A DNA stretch of 5,605 nt from NCBI GenBank assembly GCA_002451175.1, contig DKBI01000096.1:2474-8078 (forward strand), read 5' to 3'. Shown piece by piece: positions 1-5,605 of the stretch. A model generated the notes under the pieces. That model was not told where the DNA came from. It ran no database searches and saw only the letters and a list, made by a program, of their open reading frames with translations. This DNA is from Betaproteobacteria bacterium UBA6904 (GTDB taxonomy: Bacteria; Pseudomonadota; Gammaproteobacteria; Burkholderiales; SG8-39). How positions within the stretch are numbered: position 1 is the stretch's first letter; every line of letters begins with the position of its first letter. Position numbers and translations under genes: made by a program.

Positions 1-888
<888 letters not shown>

Positions 889-892
889 GCCG

Positions 893-1819
893 TTGAAGAT
901 CGCCGTCGTCGGCGCCGGGGCGATGGGGTCCGTGTACGCGGGCCTGCTCGGCGCCGCCGGCCACGACGTCTGGGCGATCGACACCTGGCGCGAGCACGTC
1001 GCGGCGATGCGCGAGCGCGGGCTGCGCGTCGAGGGCGCGTCCGGCGACCGCACGGTGCAAGTGCACGCGACGACGCAGGCCGCAGACGCGGGGGTCTGCG
1101 ATCTGGTGATCATCGCCACCAAGGCGATGCAGGTCCCGCAGGCGGCCGCCTCCGCGCAACCGCTCCTCGGCCCGGACACCGTGGTGCTCTCGATTCAGAA
1201 CGGCCTGGGCGGACCCGATGCCAGCGCGCAAGCGCTCGGGCGCGAGCGCGTCGCGGTCGGCGTGGTGGGCGGCTTCGGCGCCTCGATGCGCGGCCCGGGC
1301 CACGCGCACCACAACGGCTGGGAGCTGGTGCGGCTCGGCGAGCTGCAGGGCCCGCTGACGCCGCGGCTGGAAAGGATCGCCGAGGTCTGGCGCAGCGCCG
1401 GTTTTCGCGTCAAGTGCTTCGACGACATCGGCCAGCTGGTCTGGGAAAAGCTGATCTGCAACTGCGCCTATTCAGGGCCTTGCACGGTGGCCGATTGCAC
1501 GATCGAGGAAGTCATGCAGGACCCCGATCTTGCGGCCGTCTCGGGCGACTGCGCGACGGAGGCGTTCACGGTCGCGCGCGCGAAGGGCATCCGGCTGGAT
1601 TTCGACGACCCGGTCGCCTACGTGCGCGAGTTCGGCGCGAAGATTCCGCGCGCACGGCCGTCGGTGCTGCTCGACCTGAAGGCCGGGCGCCGCTCGGAGA
1701 TCGACGTGATCAACGGCGCCATTCCGCGCGTCGCCCGGGAGGTCGCGCTCGCGGCGCCCGTGAATCGCGCGATCACCGCGCTGGTGCACGCGCGGGAGCG
1801 CCAGCTCGGCTGCGCCTAG
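893..1819 (+). CDS. Ketopantoate reductase (PanE/ApbA) family NADP(H)-dependent oxidoreductase
   Basis: This 308-residue protein matches the usual length of 2-dehydropantoate 2-reductases. The N-terminal Rossmann domain has GAGAMG at 7-12, a Lys in ATKAMQ (K77) and the QNG signature at 102-104 (N103). The C-terminal domain has WEKL with the catalytic Lys (K186), N190, S257 and SEID with E269. The S257-to-E269 spacing equals that of Ser244-Glu256 in E. coli PanE. The second active-site Asn of E. coli (Asn184, in NP) is replaced here by S194 followed by GP. The start is TTG at 893: it directly precedes KIAVVGAGAMG, and the next Met (residue 11) would destroy the nucleotide-binding loop. No strong ribosome-binding site is visible; with only 4 bp after the thiolase stop, translation is probably coupled. 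The family includes many non-pantoate enzymes, and the thiolase neighbour favours a catabolic 2-keto or 3-keto acid substrate. The family is sure, the substrate is not. Confidence 0.9.
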   Translation: MKIAVVGAGAMGSVYAGLLGAAGHDVWAIDTWREHVAAMRERGLRVEGASGDRTVQVHATTQAADAGVCDLVIIATKAMQVPQAAASAQPLLGPDTVVLSIQNGLGGPDASAQALGRERVAVGVVGGFGASMRGPGHAHHNGWELVRLGELQGPLTPRLERIAEVWRSAGFRVKCFDDIGQLVWEKLICNCAYSGPCTVADCTIEEVMQDPDLAAVSGDCATEAFTVARAKGIRLDFDDPVAYVREFGAKIPRARPSVLLDLKAGRRSEIDVINGAIPRVAREVALAAPVNRAITALVHARERQLGCA

Positions 1820-1835
1820 CCGCCGCGCCGTCCTC

Positions 1836-2186
1836 CTACTGGAATTTCGCCAGGTAGGCGTCCAGCTCTTCGGTGCTGGAGAACACGCGCATGTCGGGCA
1901 GCGCCTTGACGATCTCGAAGACCTTGCGCACGCCGGGGCTCATGTTGCTCAAGGCCACCTCGCCGCCGTGCGCCTTCTGGCGCTTGACCGTGGCGAAGAT
2001 CGCCCGCAAGCCGGCGGAACTGATGAATTCCAGGCGCTGCAGGTCGAAGGCGATCCGCGGCATGCGCTCGGCCACGCTGCGCAGCGTCTTCTCCAGCTCC
2101 GGCGTGGTTTCGCTGTCGAGCGAACCGTCGAGCGCGATGCGCACCGTTCCGGGACTGCCATCACTGACTTGAATGCTGAGCGGCAT
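1836..2186 (-). CDS. STAS-domain anti-sigma factor antagonist (SpoIIAA/RsbV type)
   Basis: This 116-residue single-domain STAS protein is almost the size of B. subtilis SpoIIAA (117). Recognisable elements are an early beta segment ending in LDGSLDSETTPEL (18-31) and the phosphorylation loop FISSAGLRAI (54-63). Aligned with SpoIIAA FMDSSGL, Ser57 falls on the phosphorylated Ser58, and the preceding Asp becomes Ser56. A C-terminal amphipathic segment with MSPGVRKVFEIV (82-93) follows. By family knowledge, the partner kinase phosphorylates this Ser and the PP2C phosphatase removes the phosphate. The unphosphorylated form binds the kinase and frees the kinase's other client. It is the last gene of the minus-strand operon, 26 bp after the kinase stop. 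The ATG at 2186 is chosen because a GGAG lies 8 nt upstream and the domain begins at once. The frame stays open upstream to 2468, but that part is arginine/alanine-rich shadow of the kinase gene. Confidence 0.93.
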   Translation of the reverse strand: MPLSIQVSDGSPGTVRIALDGSLDSETTPELEKTLRSVAERMPRIAFDLQRLEFISSAGLRAIFATVKRQKAHGGEVALSNMSPGVRKVFEIVKALPDMRVFSSTEELDAYLAKFQ

Positions 2187-2194
2187 CGGCCGGT

Positions 2195-2198
2195 CTCC
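2195..2198 (-). promoter_or_regulatory. Ribosome-binding site of the STAS gene
   Basis: GGAG on the minus strand lies 8 nt before the ATG at 2186, inside the 26-bp gap after the kinase stop. It fixes the STAS start and argues against the longer upstream reading. Confidence 0.7.
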
Positions 2199-2212
2199 GT
2201 GAAGGTCGAAGC

Positions 2213-2638
2213 CTATAGCGTAATCGAACGCCTGAGAATGAGCACGTTGCGGCCGTCTTCCCTCGCGTAGCGCTGCGCGTCGGTCAGCGACCGCACGAGA
2301 AACAGCCCCAGCCCTCCGCTCTGCCGTGCCTCGACGGGCCGGTCGAGCGCGGGGTCCGCGACCGACAGGGGATCGAAGGGGCTGGCGTTGTCGCTGAAGC
2401 GCAGTTCGAGCGCGCCATCCTGGATCGCGAGCCGGATTTCGACCTCCGGCTCCCGCCCCTGAAAGCACCCGTGCCGGAGCGCGTTGGCGACGACCTCGTC
2501 GACGACGACGAGGACGTCCTGGATCAGCTCTGGCGGCAGCCGTGCCTCGCCGGCGAAGGACCGCACCGCGTCCAAGGCGTCCCCGACTCGCGCATCGTCG
2601 CCCTGGAGGCGCAGCACCGCGGTCCTCGCGTCGCTCAC
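2213..2638 (-). CDS. RsbW/SpoIIAB-type anti-sigma serine kinase (HATPase_c_2)
   Basis: This 141-residue cytoplasmic protein consists of one GHKL ATPase domain. The N-box is DEVVANALRHG (47-57, E48 and N52), the first glycine/Asp box FSDNASPFDP (81-90, D83), and the ATP-lid glycine box SGGLGLFLVR (107-116). There is no histidine-kinase dimerisation domain. By family knowledge such proteins phosphorylate a STAS partner on serine and sequester a sigma factor or another effector. The GTG start at 2638 overlaps the phosphatase stop (GTGA, 4 bp) and has GGAG 5 nt upstream; translational coupling would keep kinase and phosphatase levels linked. The frame continues open upstream through the phosphatase gene, but those residues are low-complexity and belong to a shadow. 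The STAS gene follows 26 bp downstream. The family is clear; what it holds besides the STAS protein is unknown because no sigma factor lies nearby. Confidence 0.92.
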   Translation of the reverse strand: MSDARTAVLRLQGDDARVGDALDAVRSFAGEARLPPELIQDVLVVVDEVVANALRHGCFQGREPEVEIRLAIQDGALELRFSDNASPFDPLSVADPALDRPVEARQSGGLGLFLVRSLTDAQRYAREDGRNVLILRRSITL

Positions 2639-4623
2639 GTGCGCTCCAGGATCAGCAGCGTGATGTCGTCCGACTGCGGCGCTCCGCCGGCAAACGCCGT
2701 CACCCCGTCGAGAAGCGCGTTGCCGAGGTGCTCGATGCTGCCGCCGCGCCCGCCCTTCTCGAGCATCGCTTGGAGGCGCTCCTCGGAGAACTGCTCGCGC
2801 GCCGCATTGAACGCCTCGGTAATGCCATCCGAGTACATCACCAGCCGATCCCCGCGCTCGAGGCGGACGGAGGACTCGGCGTAGGCCGATCCGGCGAAGA
2901 GCCCGAGCGGCGGACCCGATTCCAGCGCCAGCCAGCGCACGGCGTCGCCGCCCACGACGAGCGGCGGGTTGTGCCCGGCGCATGCGTAGCGCATCGCGCC
3001 GGTGCGTGCATCCACCACGGCGCAGAAGAACGTGACGAACATGCACTCGTCGTTGCCTTCCGCGAGTTCGTCGTTCACGTCGCGCAGCAGCGACGCCAGG
3101 TCCGCGGACTTCGGCAGGAGCATCTTCGTCAGCGCGACGACGCGCGACATCAGCAGCGCCGCCGGGATCCCCTTGTCGGAGACGTCCCCGACCGCGACGA
3201 ACACGCGCCCTTCGCCCAGAGGCATCACCAGATACAGGTCGCCGCCGACGGCGCGCGCCGGCACCAGGCGACCGAAGAGCGGCATCCCCTCGGCGGCCCC
3301 GGTCAGCTGCCCGCCGCCCGGCACCAGACCCATCTGAATGCGCCGGGCGATGTCCAGCTCGCTGCGCAGACGCTCGCGCGCCGCCGCTGCCGCCGCCAGC
3401 GCCTCGACGTGGCGCTTCAGCGACCCCTGCATCGCCCGCAGCGCGCGGTTGAGGTCGCCGACCTCGTCGCGCGTGCGCGCTTCCGGCAAGCCAAAATCGA
3501 AATCGCCCTCGCCGACGCGCCGGATGGCCTTGTGCAGGTCGCGCAGCGGGTTCGCAATGCGATTGGCCAGCGCCCAGGTCAGCGGAACCACCAGCGCCAG
3601 GATGACGAACGAAATCACCAGCACCCGCGTGCGGACTCCCGCGAGTTCCGCGAGGAGTTCGGCTTCGGGCACCGCGATGATCAATTCGGCGTCCTGCGCC
3701 GAGCGGATGCCGAGCGGCGCGCGGTGCACGAGCCACCCCTGCGCGGTCTGCCCGGCGGCGATCGCGGAAAACGCCGGGTGCCCGAGTTCCCCGAGCGTGC
3801 GCGCCCGCAGCGCGCCGCCGCTTTCCGTGACCAGCGCCGCTCCGGCGCCGCTCCAAGCGAGGACGCCGCGCGGACCGCCGATCAGGGCCTGCGCGGAGGG
3901 CGTGATGCGATGCGCGGCCAGGGCGCGCGACATGGAATCCAGCGTGATGTCCGTGGCGACGACCGTGCTGCGGTCCGCCGTGGAGCGCGCCAGCGTCACG
4001 CCGATCTTGCCCATGAAGAAGAACACGTACGGCGGCGTCGCCACCACGCCATCGGCGTCGACTGCGCGCTGGTACCACGGGCGGCTGCGCGGATCGAACG
4101 CCGACGGCGGCAGCTCCCGCGACTCGATGAGCTTCAGCGCGTCGTCGTAGAACCAGCGCCGGAAGCGCCCCGAGCCGCCCTCGATGAGGTCGGCGCCGAA
4201 GGCCGTCCCGGGCGGCGCCTCGAACCGCCCGACGAGGACCTCGTTCAGCGCCCGCACGATGAAGAAGCCGCCGGCGTCGTCGCCCACCTGGATCGCGGTC
4301 GCCGCCGGAAGGTCCCGCAGGCGCTCGACGAGCACGGGGACGAACCGCAGCCGGTCCGCCTCGCTTCGGGCGAGGACGATCTTGCTGACCGCCAGCAGCG
4401 CCGTGGTGCGCTCGACGGGCTCGTAGGCATGGCGCATCTCGGCGGAAAGGACCCGGCTGGCCGACTCGAACATCTGCTTCGCGGAGATGTTGAGCAGCAG
4501 GCTCGTTGCGGCGAAGCTGAATCCGACGAGCAGCAGCCAGCTCGCCGACACGACGATGCCGGTGCCGACCACGATCTTCGTTCGAATGGACCACGAACCG
4601 ATGGTCCGAGCCGTTCCGCTCAT
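2635..4623 (-). CDS. Membrane SpoIIE/RsbU-type PP2C phosphatase with periplasmic Cache-like sensor and HAMP
   Basis: This 662-residue inner-membrane receptor phosphatase should dephosphorylate the STAS partner encoded two genes downstream. Domains in order: a short cytoplasmic N-terminus with basic residues; membrane helix about 17-44; periplasmic domain about 45-332 with double-Cache features, notably FDPRSRPWYQRAV (176-188), a VTLARS strand and VVATDITL (221-228); membrane helix about 333-352; HAMP about 353-405 (NPL at 358-360, DEVG at 386-389). An alanine-rich coiled linker carrying ELDIARRIQMGLVP (422-435) leads into the phosphatase domain, about 436-660. Metal-binding Asp motifs are all present: GGD (D462), GDVSDKG (D480, D483), YSDGITEA (D599) and QSDDITLL (D652, D653). 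The domain should therefore be active. The ATG at 4623 gives a normal start just before the first helix; only a weak purine stretch precedes it. It is first in the operon, and its stop overlaps the kinase GTG. The ligand cannot be predicted. Confidence 0.94.
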   Translation of the reverse strand: MSGTARTIGSWSIRTKIVVGTGIVVSASWLLLVGFSFAATSLLLNISAKQMFESASRVLSAEMRHAYEPVERTTALLAVSKIVLARSEADRLRFVPVLVERLRDLPAATAIQVGDDAGGFFIVRALNEVLVGRFEAPPGTAFGADLIEGGSGRFRRWFYDDALKLIESRELPPSAFDPRSRPWYQRAVDADGVVATPPYVFFFMGKIGVTLARSTADRSTVVATDITLDSMSRALAAHRITPSAQALIGGPRGVLAWSGAGAALVTESGGALRARTLGELGHPAFSAIAAGQTAQGWLVHRAPLGIRSAQDAELIIAVPEAELLAELAGVRTRVLVISFVILALVVPLTWALANRIANPLRDLHKAIRRVGEGDFDFGLPEARTRDEVGDLNRALRAMQGSLKRHVEALAAAAAARERLRSELDIARRIQMGLVPGGGQLTGAAEGMPLFGRLVPARAVGGDLYLVMPLGEGRVFVAVGDVSDKGIPAALLMSRVVALTKMLLPKSADLASLLRDVNDELAEGNDECMFVTFFCAVVDARTGAMRYACAGHNPPLVVGGDAVRWLALESGPPLGLFAGSAYAESSVRLERGDRLVMYSDGITEAFNAAREQFSEERLQAMLEKGGRGGSIEHLGNALLDGVTAFAGGAPQSDDITLLILERT
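2644..2647 (-). promoter_or_regulatory. Ribosome-binding site of the kinase gene
   Basis: GGAG lies 5 nt before the GTG at 2638, inside the 3' end of the phosphatase gene. It supports a separate start for the kinase rather than a fusion with upstream sequence. Confidence 0.65.
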
Positions 4624-4662
4624 GCTTCGCCGCCGCGCCGCGCCTGGTGGGGATTCGCCGGC

Positions 4663-4668
4663 AGTTTA
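4663..4668 (-). promoter_or_regulatory. Candidate -10 element for the phosphatase-kinase-STAS operon
   Basis: TAAACT on the minus strand matches the sigma-70 -10 consensus at four of six positions and lies about 40 bp upstream of the phosphatase ATG, in otherwise GC-rich sequence. I see no convincing -35 box at the expected distance (around 4686-4692), so it may need an activator or may be chance. Confidence 0.3.
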
Positions 4669-4751
4669 CCGAAGCGCCCGAACCCGCCGTTGGCCGCAGC
4701 CGCACGGGTCTCGTGGGCGTGCTGCGCGCGGTACGGCGTGATTCCGCGGGA

Positions 4752-4760
4752 TGCTAGACT
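4752..4760 (+). promoter_or_regulatory. Candidate extended -10 promoter for the PAS-domain gene
   Basis: TGCTAGACT reads as an extended -10 (TG, one base, then TAGACT; four of six match). It lies about 23 bp before a strong ribosome-binding site on the same strand. The stretch stands out as AT-richer than its surroundings. The -35 region around 4732-4737 is poor, as is usual for extended -10 promoters. Transcription would start near 4767. Confidence 0.4.
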
Positions 4761-4782
4761 CGCGCGGTCCCGCATGACAGTC

Positions 4783-4791
4783 AGGAGGGGG
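4783..4791 (+). promoter_or_regulatory. Strong Shine-Dalgarno sequence upstream of the PAS gene
   Basis: AGGAGGGGG contains the full AGGAGG core at 4783-4788. An ATC codon in the PAS reading frame begins at 4796, 7 nt after the core. A GTG in another frame begins at 4791, only 2 nt after the core. The first ordinary start codon in the PAS frame, GTG at 4856, is too far away to be served directly by this site. It therefore raises the question of where translation really begins. Confidence 0.6.
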
Positions 4792-4859
4792 TGTCATCGG
4801 ATCCAAGCGCGCGGTTCGCACCGCATCCGCCAAGCGATCGCCCAAGCGAGCCCCAGTGA
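4791..4859 (+). other. Possible 22-codon leader ORF overlapping the PAS gene start
   Basis: A GTG-started frame of 22 codons, rich in Pro and Ser, ends in TGA at 4857-4859. Its end overlaps the GTG at 4856 as GTGA, the same arrangement as the phosphatase/kinase junction. If translated, it could deliver ribosomes to the PAS gene start, which lacks its own good ribosome-binding site. Its GTG sits closer to the Shine-Dalgarno core than is usual, and the peptide resembles no family I know, so it may be chance. Confidence 0.25.
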
Positions 4860-5605
4860 GCGCCGAACACGCCCTGCGCGGCGTGCTCGACGCGCTGCCG
4901 CTCGCGTTCGCCCTTTTCGATGCCGCCGGCCGGCTCGTCGAGTGGAGCGCGCGGCTTGTCGAGCTAGAGCTCTTTCCCAAGCGCCTGCTCAGGCGCGGGC
5001 TCGCGCTCGCCGAGTTCAAGGCCCACGACGCCGGGCTCACGGGCCGCGCCGGAAAACCGCGCATGTTGCGCCTGCCCACAGGCCGAGCGCTCAGGGCGAC
5101 GGCGAGACGCGTCGCACCGAAACAGCTTCTCGTCACCTACGAGGACGTCACCGAGGCGCAGCGTACTGCGGAGCGGCTCGACCTCGTCGAGCGCGCGGTG
5201 AGTGAGGGAATCTACGACTACGATATCGTGGCCGGTCGTGTTTCGTATTCGGGCCTCGCGGTCCGCACGAGCACCGACCGCTTCGGGCGAAACATCCTGC
5301 GACAGGGTTTGAGCAGCGAGGGTTGGCTCGCGCTCCTCCATCCGGCGGATCGCGAGCGCTTCAGCGCCGAATTGATCTCTCACTTCAAGAGCGCGGACGA
5401 GCGCTTCGAATGCGAGTTCCGGCTGGGAATAGACGGTCAATTCCGCTGGTTCCATCAGTACGGCACGACAATCCGGGACGCGAGGGGCCGCGCGGTGCGC
5501 ATGATCGGCGCCACGGCAGACGTCACCGCGCGCAAGGAGGCCGAGCTTGCGCTCGAGCGCGCGCACGCCGAGACCGCCGCCGCGCTCGAGCGGCAGACGG
5601 CGACC
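4856..5605 (+). CDS. Tandem PAS-domain sensor protein, 3'-truncated by window
   Basis: The frame is open to the last base, giving 250 residues from GTG 4856 with no stop. A first PAS-like domain spans about 4-100: VLDALPLAFALFDAAGRLVEW (10-30) is the typical opening and TYEDVTEAQR (94-103) the typical exit. A second, PAS_3-like domain spans about 108-227. It carries GIYDYDIVAGRVSYS (118-132), LLHPADRERF (160-169), FRLGIDGQFRWFH (188-200) and the exit ATADVTARKEAE (219-230). A coiled-coil linker follows, ending in ALERQTAT (243-250). No membrane segment is seen, so this part is cytoplasmic. From memory, a similar linker often precedes a GAF domain in large sensor histidine kinases; a histidine kinase or diguanylate cyclase output is equally possible. 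The 5' end is uncertain: a 20-codon basic extension would begin at an ATC (4796) behind a strong ribosome-binding site. Divergent from the phosphatase operon. Confidence 0.85.
   Translation, partial: MSAEHALRGVLDALPLAFALFDAAGRLVEWSARLVELELFPKRLLRRGLALAEFKAHDAGLTGRAGKPRMLRLPTGRALRATARRVAPKQLLVTYEDVTEAQRTAERLDLVERAVSEGIYDYDIVAGRVSYSGLAVRTSTDRFGRNILRQGLSSEGWLALLHPADRERFSAELISHFKSADERFECEFRLGIDGQFRWFHQYGTTIRDARGRAVRMIGATADVTARKEAELALERAHAETAAALERQTAT

Noticed and set aside
1807..1822. Small hairpin (CGGCT/AGCCG, 6-nt loop) at the convergent gene ends as a shared terminator
   Set aside because: The stem is only 5 bp, part of it lies in the reductase coding end, and there is no T-run on either side. 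This is not enough to call an intrinsic terminator.
893..1857. Other frames over the reductase gene (including + 1414-1857 and minus 737-1312)
   Set aside because: They are compositionally shadow-like (Arg/Ala/Gly-rich) and overlap a full-length, motif-complete reductase.
1836..2468. Longer STAS protein starting at 2468
   Set aside because: The extra 94 residues overlap the kinase gene and are an arginine-rich shadow. The ATG at 2186 has a good ribosome-binding site and yields a standard-size STAS protein.
2213..4705. 830-codon minus-strand frame that would fuse the kinase to a large N-terminal part
   Set aside because: Only the last 141 residues make sense as a kinase. The upstream part is a low-complexity out-of-frame reading of the phosphatase gene, and a GTG with a ribosome-binding site marks the real kinase start.
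2542..5205. Very long + strand open frame (887 codons) antisense to the phosphatase gene
   Set aside because: The translation is dominated by Arg, Ala, Gln and His with no recognisable domain. It crosses the divergent promoter region and mirrors the G/C third-position bias of the real minus-strand gene. It is a GC-rich shadow.
4964..5566. 200-codon minus-strand frame antisense to the PAS gene
   Set aside because: It shows no domain features, while the opposite strand encodes two clear PAS domains over the same interval.

Overview
This GC-rich window has strongly G/C-biased third codon positions, tight gene packing and GTG/TTG starts. That fits a high-GC proteobacterium. A betaproteobacterium is my best guess, but it rests on gene content and style, not on a phylogenetic marker. 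There are six protein genes, two of them cut by the window edges. I see no RNA genes, mobile elements, CRISPR arrays or substantial repeats.

Region 1 (1-1819, + strand) is a small metabolic operon. It starts with the C-terminal three quarters of a thiolase (acyl-CoA acetyltransferase family). Four bases later comes a TTG-started ketopantoate-reductase-family NADP(H) oxidoreductase. Pairing with a thiolase suggests acyl-CoA or carboxylate catabolism more than pantothenate synthesis.

Region 2 (4623 down to 1836, - strand) converges on region 1 with only 16 bp between stop codons. It is a complete partner-switching signalling operon. Its order is: a membrane phosphatase (periplasmic double-Cache-like sensor, HAMP, coiled linker, SpoIIE/RsbU-type PP2C); a small RsbW/SpoIIAB-type serine kinase overlapping it by a GTGA; and a 116-residue STAS antagonist with the phosphorylatable serine conserved. 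By family knowledge, the kinase phosphorylates the STAS protein and the phosphatase reverses this when its periplasmic domain is stimulated. The STAS phosphorylation state then decides which partner the kinase or STAS protein binds. No sigma factor or other output is encoded between the recognised genes.

Region 3 (4624 to 4855) is the divergent control region, with a candidate promoter for each side. On the + side a very strong Shine-Dalgarno sequence is followed not by a normal start in the PAS frame but by ATC, or by a 22-codon leader frame whose TGA overlaps a GTG.

Region 4 (4856 to 5605, + strand, open at the window end) encodes tandem PAS domains and the start of a coiled linker. It is the N-terminal part of a larger cytoplasmic sensor whose output domain lies beyond the window. 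Its divergent position beside the partner-switching operon makes it a candidate functional partner or target of that module. This last link is inference.
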